Source: a virus
IMG/VR virus record: IMGVR_UViG_3300031673_011926
Location: 1-33,381 of that record
Length of the DNA stretch: 33,381 nucleotides
Direction: 5' to 3' (one strand)
This document shows positions 7,637 to 15,574 of this stretch, in pieces (within the stretch, counting starts at the first letter, position 1; every line of letters begins with the position of its first letter). The notes under the pieces were generated by a model. It did no database searches. It was not told where the DNA came from and was given only the letters and a program-made list of their open reading frames with translations. Made by a program: the position numbers and the translations under genes.

Positions 7637-7900
7637 TCAGCGCCCGATATTGCGGAACGTGTTCTGCATGATATCTTGCATCTGTGCGCCCATCGGGTTG
7701 GCCCCGCGCCGGTACCCTTGCCGGGCACCTCCCATGAAGTTCGCCCAGAAACCCGCACCGGGTTTCGCTGATTGCGCGGCTGCGGGAATTCCCCTACGCA
7801 AGGAACCTGCTGCTCCTTGGCTGCCCCAGTTAACGAGGCCGCGCGCGGTCCTGTTGAGCCAGCCACCAGCCTGTCCCACCTTCGTAAAGTCCAAGGCCAT
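7637..7900 (-). CDS. Small basic protein with MALDFTKVG N-terminus (87 aa), flanked by direct repeats
   Basis: Starts MALDFTKVGQAGGWLNRTAR and continues Gly/Ala/Arg-rich with few acidic residues; the end is MGAQMQDIMQNTFRNIGR. ATG 7900-7898 overlaps the RNAP stop (TGATG), with GGAGG encoded in the last RNAP codons, so translation is coupled to RNAP synthesis. The gene sits between two perfect 89-bp direct repeats; recombination between them would remove it exactly and join RNAP to the 144-aa gene. No family recognised. Its basic character would suit nucleic-acid or RNAP binding, but that is inference. Confidence 0.75.
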   Translation of the reverse strand: MALDFTKVGQAGGWLNRTARGLVNWGSQGAAGSLRRGIPAAAQSAKPGAGFWANFMGGARQGYRRGANPMGAQMQDIMQNTFRNIGR

Positions 7901-7984
7901 CACTTTCCTCCAATCTTCACCGGATCATCCAACCGGATTTCTCCCCGGTGGTACGCCGACATCGCATCGCTCTGGGTCTTGAAC
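7896..7984. repeat. 89-bp perfect direct repeat, copy 2 (inside RNAP 3' end)
   Basis: Perfect copy of 7547-7635. It covers the last 27 codons and stop of the RNAP gene and the first bases of the 87-aa gene. Identity stops abruptly at 7984/7985 on the RNAP side. Confidence 0.95.
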
Positions 7985-10900
7985 GTCTTCGTCTTCACGC
8001 CTGGGCGAGGTCCGTGCGATGCGAGCCAGGTTCCCAGGATCGCTTCCTGTTGGGGGAAGACCAGAAGGTTGTCACGTTGTTTGTCCGCGAACAGCATGTT
8101 CGGTAGCGTCATTTTCTTGGCCTCGTCATTGGCCGAGGGTGTCGCGGGGACATGCAGTTGCAGGGTGTCGCCGTCGTAGTCGAGGTTGAGGCCTTCCTCG
8201 ATGAACGGGTTTACGCGAATGGTCTTTCCCGGGATGAGGCGCGGATACGCTGCCACGATGCCGTGCCTGTGGAGCGTGGGTGCTCTGTTGATGAGGGCCG
8301 GACGATCGCGCGTCTCGTTGACGAGCGCGGTGTATGCTGCGGGCACCTTGTTCTCGATCATCTGCTTTGCATCGGTCGCAGGGTAACCGTTTTGTACGAG
8401 ACGCCGCATCACGAAAGGACCGTAGTTGGCCCAAGCCATCTCTTCAGGCATTCCGAATTCATCCATCTCGAGGGACATGTCGGGTGCAGCGGTTCCGCGA
8501 GAAGACAGCACTTGCGGCCGGCGCATCAGGCGTGACTGGAAATAACTACTCTTCGGGGAACTCCCGAACACGACACCGAGGAGGCCTCTGGCGTTTCTTC
8601 CCTGCTGTTGCGGGCTGACCGGATCGTTCATTCCGAACACTGCGCCGACAGCATCCTGGAGGTGCCCGCGTGCCTTGGCTACCTCGTCGGGGGGCAACAG
8701 TTTCTTCGCTTCGCGCAACGAGTCGTTGGCCAGCATTGCGTCACGGTACAGGTAGTTCACGTCTGCGATGAGCAAGTCCTTAGAGCCCTTGGTAGGTACA
8801 AACGGTCGGGCAACCGGTGGCACCACAGGTACACGTGACACCACGTAGGCATCCCCCGGTTTGAGTCCGGTAGACTGAAGGGCCTCGAGGTATTTGCGTT
8901 GCTTGATCAGATCGTCGCGGGCGGAAGCGGACGCTTCGGGGATTGTTTGTCCCAAAGAGCGGAGGCGCTGTTCGACGTCGATAGAATTGAGTTCCTTCTT
9001 GATCGCACTGGCGCCCGTCTTCGACAAGCGCTCTCTGAACCCTTTCTCTGTCTCTCCGAGCAAACGTCGAACAGGCTCGATGAAGACGGGATTGATCACG
9101 GGTTCTTCGAGGTCGATGTGGGACCATCGCTGTCCTTGTGGTCCACCTGTGATTGCGGGATCGAATAGCCCACCTCTCTCGGGACGGAGGTCCTTGGCAC
9201 GCACCATCAACGGATTTTGGAGGGCACGGGTATCCAGCTTGTTGATGTCATTGTCGGTGAGAGGCCCAAAGGACAGGACGTCCTTGTCCTTCTTCACTCG
9301 GATGCCTCCACCTTGGAGCAATGTGAGGAACTTGTCATAGGCGAAGCTCGCCTTGGGATTCGGGAGAGGTTGGCCAAGCTGCATTGCGCGCCAGAATTCG
9401 TCCTGCTTGTCGGACTTGATAGTCGTGGCCTCCCGAAGAATGTTTCGCGCGTTGTGTGCGAGCAACGCGTTGAGTTCCATGCGTCCCAGGCGCTTGGCTC
9501 CGGTTTCTCCGTGGGATCCAGGCTGCTGGTTGAGGTCGTAAGCCCCCACACCTGAACTTGAGAAGTTCGTGTCGGTGGACTTGAACAGTTTGTAGGTGTA
9601 CTGCGGTCCGACCATCACGTTCTTGATGGTCTTTCCAGTCACCGGGTCGAACAGGTCTTCCTTGTCTGTGAGGCCGTTGTCTTTCAGGAGCTTCTTTGCC
9701 CAGGCCACGTTATCGTGGTCGGTGTAGGGGCGCACCAGAATGGGCTTCCCCAATTTCTGTGCGGCTTTGGCTGCTGCGGTTTCGATGATCTGTGCCGGGT
9801 TGATCCTGCTGATGATGACGGGCCCGGACCACAGAAGATCGACGGGATCTCCATTGGGACGTTTGACCATCAGGTCATCAGGGATGATGGAGGCAACGAC
9901 GCCCTTTCCCCCGTATCTGTTGGAGACCTTGTCTCCCACGTTGATCGGAGCGTCCATCTTCACGGTGACGGCGGTGCGCCCGTTGGCCTGGCGAACAACG
10001 TCGACGACCTTGCCAGGCTCTTCGTGGTCCCACGTGATTGCTTCTTCTGCGTAGGGCTTCACAAGGGACTTGTGGAAGCGGCCCAGGATCTGGGCTTCAG
10101 CCGTAGGCTTGGTTTTCCGGACGCCAACGATAATGGGGTCTCCGTAGTTTACAAGGCTTCCTGGACGCACGACGCCTTGGGTGTTCAGGTTTTGGTACTG
10201 GTCTTTGGTGTACTTGTTGCCGAAGTACGTCTGGTGAAGATTTCTCCCAGGGACCGAATCGACATCTGGTTCATATCGCTTCTGATACATGTGTCGCGAT
10301 GTCATTTTCTTGGCAGCAGCCGCGGAGACAACGACTGCGTCATTGGAGTTCAGCCCTCGGTAGGGCATGTAGGCAACGTCCAAATTTTTCCCAAGAGCGA
10401 GTGTATGTCCTCTCGTGAAGTTGGACTCTGCCAAGGGCTGCTCGGCCTTGACACGATCCCCAACCTTTACCTGGAGGTCGTTGTGGAGGAACGTCTTCGA
10501 CGAGAGCGGAAAATCCGTGTCGTAGGGGACACGAATCAGACTCTGCATCACCGCGGCAGCCTTCTTGAACTCGGGGATGTACTTGTCCCGGAATTCTTCA
10601 TTGGTGAACTTGTCGATCTTCTTGATGCGATGTTCGCCCCACGTGTCATCGTAGTTGTGGAGATAGTGCGCCTTGGCTGTCCGTTCGTTCGGATACCCGA
10701 TCATCACCTTGAGTTCGTCGAATTCTCCTTCTTCGTCGAGTTGGTGGACAACGAAGACGTGTGTTGCATTCAGGTCTGTGCCGACGAAGGCATCCAGCCC
10801 CTCTTTGTCCGCGGATGTCGTTGTACCCGGGATGTAGCCGTAGTCGTCTTTCATCTTGGTGGACCATGTGTGTCCGTCAGCATCTTCTCCGGAACGGGTT

Positions 10901-12696
10901 GAGCCTGCGGGGTTCTCGATGGCGATACGGATGTGTTTGAACTGTCGATACTTGACGACACCCCATCCGAGCTTCTCGAAAACAGATGCAGTCTTTGTCT
11001 GGTCGGGTTGGATGTAAATGTAGTCCTTGTCGATCTTGACGACCTTGCCCGCTTGCGGTGCAGTGGGGACGACCATGCGTCCGAACTGGTCTTCGAAGGA
11101 ACGGCCTGCGCGTCGCTCGCCTACCTGGATCCACGGGACTTCACGTTCGATGAGCGGGACGGCTTGCGTTGCCATCTTGGCGCCCATCAGAAGACGGTTT
11201 CCCTGTGAACTTTCCACGAACGGGACAAGGTTCGCGGCTACGCCGTGTAAATGTGCGCCGGAGGGAACCCGGAAGTCCACTTGGGCGACAGGAACTTTGC
11301 GTATTTCCCCTGTGTTCATTACGTCGATGCGGCCCGTGTCCGATTGATTGGGGAATGCAATATTCTTTCCGGGAAGGTCAGTTGCTGGGACCCATTGCTG
11401 GTGTCCTTTGGGATTGATGAGGCGTGTGTAGAGACGTCCATCTTGATCGCGGCCTGCCCGGATGGTGGCACGGACATCAACACCGATGTTGAAGCTCTCG
11501 GGGGTGCGGATGGGATCCACGATTCCCATCTGCGACCAGTGGATGCGGCGCGTCTCCGGGGGCACTGCGCGATCATCAGCGATGCCGCCCTCCCCGAGGA
11601 AGGTGATCTTGCTGGCGTGGTCAATCATCTCCATCGGATTGATCTGGGTTGGGTTCGCAGAGAGCGCCGAAGTGGTGACGAAGTTGCGCAGTCCTCGGGT
11701 GAACATTCCTGGAGGAATGACCTGCTGAAGGTCAGCACCTTTCTGTCGCAGCTTCAAGGCGAGTTTACGGCGTAAAGCTCTTGCGTCGAGGTTCATCCTC
11801 TCGCGGAAAAAGTCATCCGCGCTGTGGATGGAGAGGAACGGAGTACTTGTCCTGTCGTCGGGTTCGTCTTCTCCCTTGAACACGCGCAAGAGTTTGCCCG
11901 AAGCCTGAAGCATGGTTGTGGGGTCGGCGGTCCGGGTGGGAGTGCCAAGTGTCGTGCGCATGACTTCGGAGTCCAGTGAATCCAGCGCCAGATGTTCGTG
12001 GATCGCGGTTCTCTTCTCATCCAGTGACTTGGCTGTCTGCGCGTGCGTGGGGGTGATCTTCTTGTAGAGACGCCCGATGGCGGTCTGCATGGCTTTCGGA
12101 GTTCCTGCCCATTCCTGGTTTTGTGCCAGGACTTCCGTGCCCCACTGCTTCTGGATGTCTTTGTCCGGGACGCCGAGCCCGCTCAAAACCGGATAGAGGG
12201 GAATCCGGGTTGCTCCAAGTTCCATCCCGAAGTGTCCGGTGGAAGGATCCATGGCAACGCGGAAGTTGGCACCACGTGAGCGGTTGAACCAGGCTTCCAG
12301 GTCTCCGTTGACGCGGTGTCTCGTGTAGACGCCTGGACGGAAGCGGAGCTGGTTGGGGACTTCGTACTCGGTCCCCTTGACCACGAAGGTCCCGCGGGGA
12401 GTCAGGTAGGGAAGGTGCAGGACATTTGTCTTGAGGCGGTCGACGACCTTGCCGTCGGCATCTTTGAGTGCCAGCTTGGCCTGGACGGGCTCATAGAGAT
12501 TGCCCCCGCTCAAGATCGCCTTTTTCTGTTGAGACGGGCTGTAGTCCTGCGGCTTTAGCAGGACGTCCTCAAGCTCGAGCGTGTGCTTGTCGAGCTGCAT
12601 GGGGAAGACGTCACGCAAGCCGGCGAGGGCTTGTTCACGGATTCTCTGTTGGCGCTCACTCGGACGCGCCAGGATCGGGTAGATTCCGTCGCTCAT
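7900..12696 (-). CDS. RNA polymerase: beta fused to beta' N-terminal half, with inserted pyrophosphatase-like domain (1598 aa)
   Basis: Order: beta N-terminus with RGTFVVKGTEYEVPNQLR (101-118); LMGAKMATQAVP (503-514); beta wall (about 538-566); an insert at about 587-712 resembling inorganic pyrophosphatase, with IAIENPAGSTRSGEDADG, YGYIPGT and DAFVG; then beta resumes (LQVKVGDRVKAEQPLAES, 741-758; NLDVAYMPYRGLN). GDKVSNRYGGKGV keeps both active-site lysines (K923, K931); beta's C-terminal region ends near 1100. The beta' part starts about 1140: no first zinc ribbon (FDPAITGGPQGQRWSHIDLEEPV), then RPALINRAPTLHRHGI and NLDYDGD with the three catalytic Asps (D1506, D1508, D1510). It stops before the bridge helix; the rest of beta' is encoded at 2728-4536. 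No sigma or alpha homologue is in the window. ATG 12696 has a weak GGGAAG site. Confidence 0.95.
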   Translation of the reverse strand: MSDGIYPILARPSERQQRIREQALAGLRDVFPMQLDKHTLELEDVLLKPQDYSPSQQKKAILSGGNLYEPVQAKLALKDADGKVVDRLKTNVLHLPYLTPRGTFVVKGTEYEVPNQLRFRPGVYTRHRVNGDLEAWFNRSRGANFRVAMDPSTGHFGMELGATRIPLYPVLSGLGVPDKDIQKQWGTEVLAQNQEWAGTPKAMQTAIGRLYKKITPTHAQTAKSLDEKRTAIHEHLALDSLDSEVMRTTLGTPTRTADPTTMLQASGKLLRVFKGEDEPDDRTSTPFLSIHSADDFFRERMNLDARALRRKLALKLRQKGADLQQVIPPGMFTRGLRNFVTTSALSANPTQINPMEMIDHASKITFLGEGGIADDRAVPPETRRIHWSQMGIVDPIRTPESFNIGVDVRATIRAGRDQDGRLYTRLINPKGHQQWVPATDLPGKNIAFPNQSDTGRIDVMNTGEIRKVPVAQVDFRVPSGAHLHGVAANLVPFVESSQGNRLLMGAKMATQAVPLIEREVPWIQVGERRAGRSFEDQFGRMVVPTAPQAGKVVKIDKDYIYIQPDQTKTASVFEKLGWGVVKYRQFKHIRIAIENPAGSTRSGEDADGHTWSTKMKDDYGYIPGTTTSADKEGLDAFVGTDLNATHVFVVHQLDEEGEFDELKVMIGYPNERTAKAHYLHNYDDTWGEHRIKKIDKFTNEEFRDKYIPEFKKAAAVMQSLIRVPYDTDFPLSSKTFLHNDLQVKVGDRVKAEQPLAESNFTRGHTLALGKNLDVAYMPYRGLNSNDAVVVSAAAAKKMTSRHMYQKRYEPDVDSVPGRNLHQTYFGNKYTKDQYQNLNTQGVVRPGSLVNYGDPIIVGVRKTKPTAEAQILGRFHKSLVKPYAEEAITWDHEEPGKVVDVVRQANGRTAVTVKMDAPINVGDKVSNRYGGKGVVASIIPDDLMVKRPNGDPVDLLWSGPVIISRINPAQIIETAAAKAAQKLGKPILVRPYTDHDNVAWAKKLLKDNGLTDKEDLFDPVTGKTIKNVMVGPQYTYKLFKSTDTNFSSSGVGAYDLNQQPGSHGETGAKRLGRMELNALLAHNARNILREATTIKSDKQDEFWRAMQLGQPLPNPKASFAYDKFLTLLQGGGIRVKKDKDVLSFGPLTDNDINKLDTRALQNPLMVRAKDLRPERGGLFDPAITGGPQGQRWSHIDLEEPVINPVFIEPVRRLLGETEKGFRERLSKTGASAIKKELNSIDVEQRLRSLGQTIPEASASARDDLIKQRKYLEALQSTGLKPGDAYVVSRVPVVPPVARPFVPTKGSKDLLIADVNYLYRDAMLANDSLREAKKLLPPDEVAKARGHLQDAVGAVFGMNDPVSPQQQGRNARGLLGVVFGSSPKSSYFQSRLMRRPQVLSSRGTAAPDMSLEMDEFGMPEEMAWANYGPFVMRRLVQNGYPATDAKQMIENKVPAAYTALVNETRDRPALINRAPTLHRHGIVAAYPRLIPGKTIRVNPFIEEGLNLDYDGDTLQLHVPATPSANDEAKKMTLPNMLFADKQRDNLLVFPQQEAILGTWLASHGPRPGVKTKTFKTQSDAMSAYHRGEIRLDDPVKIGGK
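10561..10938 (-). other. Inserted inorganic-pyrophosphatase-like domain within RNAP beta
   Basis: These bases encode residues about 587-712 of the polymerase. The sequence matches the pattern of the InPase domain known from phage and conjugative-element polyvalent proteins: (I)xIENPAGSxRxGxDxDGxxW, DDYGYIPGT, ADKEGLDAFVG, VFVVHQLD, GEFDELKVMIGYP, a Tyr-containing helix and a final EF helix. Family I pyrophosphatases have similar YGFIP and DGDPLDVLV motifs. The boundary codons are in frame with beta on both sides. Catalytic activity is inferred only. Confidence 0.8.
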
Positions 12697-12768
12697 GGCT
12701 TCCCATCGTAACGCGAAGACGCGTAGTGGTAAAAGGAAATGAACAGCCCCACGATGAAAGGAGGACGA

Positions 12769-13128
12769 ATGAACAAAGAGTTCGAGAGGATACGTGAGGA
12801 GGCCCGGGGGTTAGCCCCTCCGGGACCTGAGTTGGTCCACCCCGGACTCAAGCCCAAGTGGGACGGAAACTCGCTCAGCGCGGAAGACCTGCGTGACGAG
12901 TACTTCAAGCTCGCGGAAGACCTGACCGACAAGGGCCTGGATCGGCCCCACCGGCGCGCGCGTGACTGTCTGATCGTGCGCAACGGTGACATGGAACACA
13001 ACCTGGGGAGCCTTCTCGACGAGTGCTTCGAGGGCTCCGAATTGGCAAAGGACAGCGTTCCCAAGAAGGAGCGCATCAGCTTCGAGGAGACGATCATGGA
13101 GATCGACGAGGTCGATGACGACTGCTGA
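12769..13128 (+). CDS. Small acidic hypothetical protein (119 aa)
   Basis: Begins MNKEFERIREEARGLAPPGP and is rich in Asp/Glu, with an acidic end (EIDEVDDDC). I chose ATG 12769 because AAAGGAGGACGA precedes it perfectly; an upstream ATG at 12739 lacks a site. It is the only plus-strand gene in this part and is divergent from RNAP across 72 bp, so the gap 12697-12768 should hold promoters for both, though none matches consensus. It converges on the acidic gene at 13152-13667. No domain recognised. A negatively charged small protein opposite the RNAP gene could be a regulator, but nothing in the sequence shows that. Confidence 0.7.
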   Translation: MNKEFERIREEARGLAPPGPELVHPGLKPKWDGNSLSAEDLRDEYFKLAEDLTDKGLDRPHRRARDCLIVRNGDMEHNLGSLLDECFEGSELAKDSVPKKERISFEETIMEIDEVDDDC

Positions 13129-13151
13129 CCCTTAGAGGGGCAGCAATCAGA

Positions 13152-13667
13152 TCAGTCAGCTTCGGCTGACGAGTCGTCGTCTTCGTCTTCGTCTTCGTCA
13201 GCCGTTCGGTCCTCGGGAGCCCCTTCTTCCTTGACGGGGGGAGGGGCTCCCTTTTTACCCTTCTTCTTGGTGTCTTCCTCTTCCGCGAGCTTGAACTTCT
13301 TCTTTTTCACCATCTCGACAATCATGTACGAAACGAGCACGACGATGGACCCGTCGTTCATGATCTGTTCACGCTGGTTACGAAGGAACCAGTTGTCGTG
13401 GTTTGAGATATTGTCCAGGAGCTCATTGAGGGGTTCACACTCTTCATCTTCGGGACCGATACGGAAGCGCTTGACGCGAAACTTCTCCTGGGGGACAGAC
13501 AGCTCCTTATCGTAGACCCCCTTCTCGGAGTTGAAGGGCATCGAAGCGGCCTGCGGCATTCGTGACATCAGGGGGATGTCGAGGCCTGCTTGTTGTCCGA
13601 GGCTCGCGGCACTCCCCAGGAATGAGGCGAAGTCTCCCTGCACGCGCTCGTCTTCGGGGCGGCCCAT
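13152..13667 (-). CDS. Hypothetical protein with acidic C-terminal tail (171 aa)
   Basis: MGRPEDERVQGDFASFLGSA opens a protein whose middle (about 52-120) is globular-looking (VPQEKFRVKRFRIGPEDEEC, ISNHDNWFLRNQREQIMNDG, SIVVLVSYMIVEMVKKKKF). It is followed by a Lys-rich linker and an Asp/Glu-rich tail. The start ATG directly abuts the portal stop (TAA-ATG, 13670-13665) and has GGGAGGAA upstream, so it is expressed with portal. Genes directly after portal are often head or packaging proteins, and the acidic tail suits a scaffold or decoy role; no family is recognised. A GTCAGC-TTCG-GCTGAC hairpin (13155-13170) overlaps its last codons. Confidence 0.75.
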   Translation of the reverse strand: MGRPEDERVQGDFASFLGSAASLGQQAGLDIPLMSRMPQAASMPFNSEKGVYDKELSVPQEKFRVKRFRIGPEDEECEPLNELLDNISNHDNWFLRNQREQIMNDGSIVVLVSYMIVEMVKKKKFKLAEEEDTKKKGKKGAPPPVKEEGAPEDRTADEDEDEDDDSSAEAD

Positions 13668-15461
13668 TTACATTCCTCCCGCGGGGGGCGCCATGCCTCC
13701 GCTTTGTTCTGGGGACATCTGTGCTTTGGCATCGGCTGTCATGTTCTGCTGGGCCTGCTGAAGGCGCTGGACCACGACTGCGTGGAAGACAGCGTCTTCG
13801 GTGGCAAGTCCATCGAGGATGCTCTGCTTTTGGCCCGGGTCCATCATGATGATTTCCTGAACCATCATATCAGCCTCGGCGATGATGGCTTGTTGGTCGT
13901 AGGAGCCGACACCCCCACCCGCCTGCCCTTGTGCAGATTGCTGTTGTGCTCCGAGTGCCATGTTGTTCTGTAGTTCGGTCATCTGGATCTCGAGATCCAT
14001 CTGTGAACGCATCTCTTCCAGGGTTTCCTTGTTGCGGCGTGTGCGCTCTTCGTCGATGTCCTTGCCGAACGAATCGAGCAAGGTTGTATTGGAAACGACG
14101 GGTTGCCCTGTCGCTCCTTGTGCGAGCATCAGGAGGAGCTGTTTCTGCTGGACGTCGTCGATCAGCTTGAACGGCACCATTTCCAGCGTGATTCTCCTCC
14201 ACCTGAAGTACGATGCAATCCAGTCTGCGATCTGTTGCAGGAGCTTGTTGAGATCCGCCGTATCGTTTTGGAGCTGGTTCTCCAGGATGCGCAGCGTGAT
14301 GGCGGACCCGGTGAAGGAGAGCCCGCCAAAGAGGAATTCGCGCGGGATGCCTTGCGCGGCGATGATGTTGTTCTCGGCTTCCTGGATCTCCGCGATGGTC
14401 ATCAAGGTGCGCCCCTGGCCGCCCACGTAGGTGGCGTCCACCTTGAACGGAGCGAACATCAGGTGCAGGGGGTCCTTGCGGAACTTGCTGAACTCGTCCT
14501 TGAAGTTGTTCATGAACTTGGACATCTGCATTGTGATCGCAGGGTCCGCGTTCGGTGTGCTCATGGCCGGCGAGATCACCCGGAACGGGATGAGGTACTC
14601 GAAAGCAATCGCTTCGTTGGCCTTGCGCAGGATCGCGGTGTAGAAGAACTGCTTCAGCGTGGCCACGATGGGGGGCATTCCCCAAGACATCGTGATTCCT
14701 GCCGGTGCGCGTGTCTTCATGTGGAAGATGCGGTTCTTGTGGAAGCGGTGGAGCATCCCTTCTTTGATGCACTCCAGGAAGGAGATTGGCGTGGTGTTGA
14801 TGAGGAGCTTGTTGCCCTTCTTGATGGATTCCTTGATGTATCCCGGGATGGTGTAGAAGTAGACGGACTGTCCCGAGAGGGGATTGTAGTCGATGTCGAT
14901 GTACTTCGGATCCCAGCGGATGATGTTGAATCTGGAGACGTCGAGAACGTCCTGGTCTTCGATCGTGGCTCCAACCGCCTTCTCCGCGCAGGAAGGGCAC
15001 ACGTAGTCGAAGGTGACCGACTGCCACCGGTACGTGTAGTCAATCTTTTCGATATTCGTCTTGGCGCCACAGTTCGGACAGATGAGGAACCGCTGGAACG
15101 GGAAGTACGGTGAAGCCAGATAGTTCCCGTAGACCTGACGGTCCATGGCTGCGCGCTGGAGGACCGCCTTGATGTAAAGGATGTGTTCCAGGACGCCTTC
15201 GTAGCGATCCTTGAGCTTTGTGCTTCTGGTCTTGTAGGTGATTTCGGTGATGGGGTACTCGGAGAACTTCCGGGTCGCGGCGAAGATGTGGGGCGATTGG
15301 TAGAATAGATACTCGCACCACAGGAAAAGCGTTTTCAGGTCACGCGCCTGGAAGCCCTGCAAGTAGTCGAGCATCGGGTTGGCGTGGGCGGCGATGTTCT
15401 GGTTCATCCCCCCGGTGAAACCCGATCCGCTGCCCACTCCGTAAGACCACCCTGTGCTCAT
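13668..15461 (-). CDS. Portal protein with zinc-ribbon insertion (597 aa)
   Basis: The length and pattern fit phage portal proteins: an N-terminal stretch, a wing-like alpha/beta region (about 160-330), a stem/crown-like part with PREFLFGGLSFTGSAITLRILENQLQ, a typical portal helix pattern that follows an E-ENN-I-AAQGIP segment, and a Gln/Met-rich helical C-terminus. Portals form the dodecameric DNA gate of the capsid and dock the terminase. Unusual is a zinc-ribbon pair, CPNC (C128, C131) and CPSC (C155, C158), inserted in the N-terminal domain. ATG 15461 has AGGAGG upstream. It is divergent from the helicase gene across 113 bp, which likely holds promoters for both. Confidence 0.85.
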   Translation of the reverse strand: MSTGWSYGVGSGSGFTGGMNQNIAAHANPMLDYLQGFQARDLKTLFLWCEYLFYQSPHIFAATRKFSEYPITEITYKTRSTKLKDRYEGVLEHILYIKAVLQRAAMDRQVYGNYLASPYFPFQRFLICPNCGAKTNIEKIDYTYRWQSVTFDYVCPSCAEKAVGATIEDQDVLDVSRFNIIRWDPKYIDIDYNPLSGQSVYFYTIPGYIKESIKKGNKLLINTTPISFLECIKEGMLHRFHKNRIFHMKTRAPAGITMSWGMPPIVATLKQFFYTAILRKANEAIAFEYLIPFRVISPAMSTPNADPAITMQMSKFMNNFKDEFSKFRKDPLHLMFAPFKVDATYVGGQGRTLMTIAEIQEAENNIIAAQGIPREFLFGGLSFTGSAITLRILENQLQNDTADLNKLLQQIADWIASYFRWRRITLEMVPFKLIDDVQQKQLLLMLAQGATGQPVVSNTTLLDSFGKDIDEERTRRNKETLEEMRSQMDLEIQMTELQNNMALGAQQQSAQGQAGGGVGSYDQQAIIAEADMMVQEIIMMDPGQKQSILDGLATEDAVFHAVVVQRLQQAQQNMTADAKAQMSPEQSGGMAPPAGGM

Positions 15462-15574
15462 TTAGGCCTCCTGTAACGTTGACGCTTGCCATCTTGCATC
15501 AGCTCGTGCAATATGGCAACCAAATTGTCCGCCAACGGCGGCCAAAGCCATTGACGGCACTAGGGGAGATTATA
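15462..15574. promoter_or_regulatory. Divergent intergenic region between portal and SNF2 helicase
   Basis: A 113-bp gap between two divergent genes, so promoters in both directions are expected. I see TTGACG at 15479-15484 and again near 15551-15556, but neither has a good -10 at 16-18 bases. AGGGGAG at about 15562-15568 is the ribosome site for GTG 15575. No operator palindrome stands out. Confidence 0.4.

Noticed and set aside
7547-7984. Assembly artefact as the cause of the 89-bp repeat
   Set aside because: The sequence between the copies is unique, the flanking codons differ and both copies supply a working ribosome site, so I treat it as real, although read mapping should confirm it.
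13155-13170. GTCAGC-TTCG-GCTGAC hairpin as a terminator
   Set aside because: A stable UUCG hairpin, but no T-run on either strand and it lies in coding sequence at the end of the acidic gene.
14103-15113. Long plus-strand frame (336 codons) over the portal gene
   Set aside because: It is antisense to a well-supported portal gene, has a composition like a GC-bias shadow and no ribosome site. Similar antisense frames at 15560-16708, 18039-19115, 19016-20077, 21105-22124 and 27974-28984 were rejected for the same reason.
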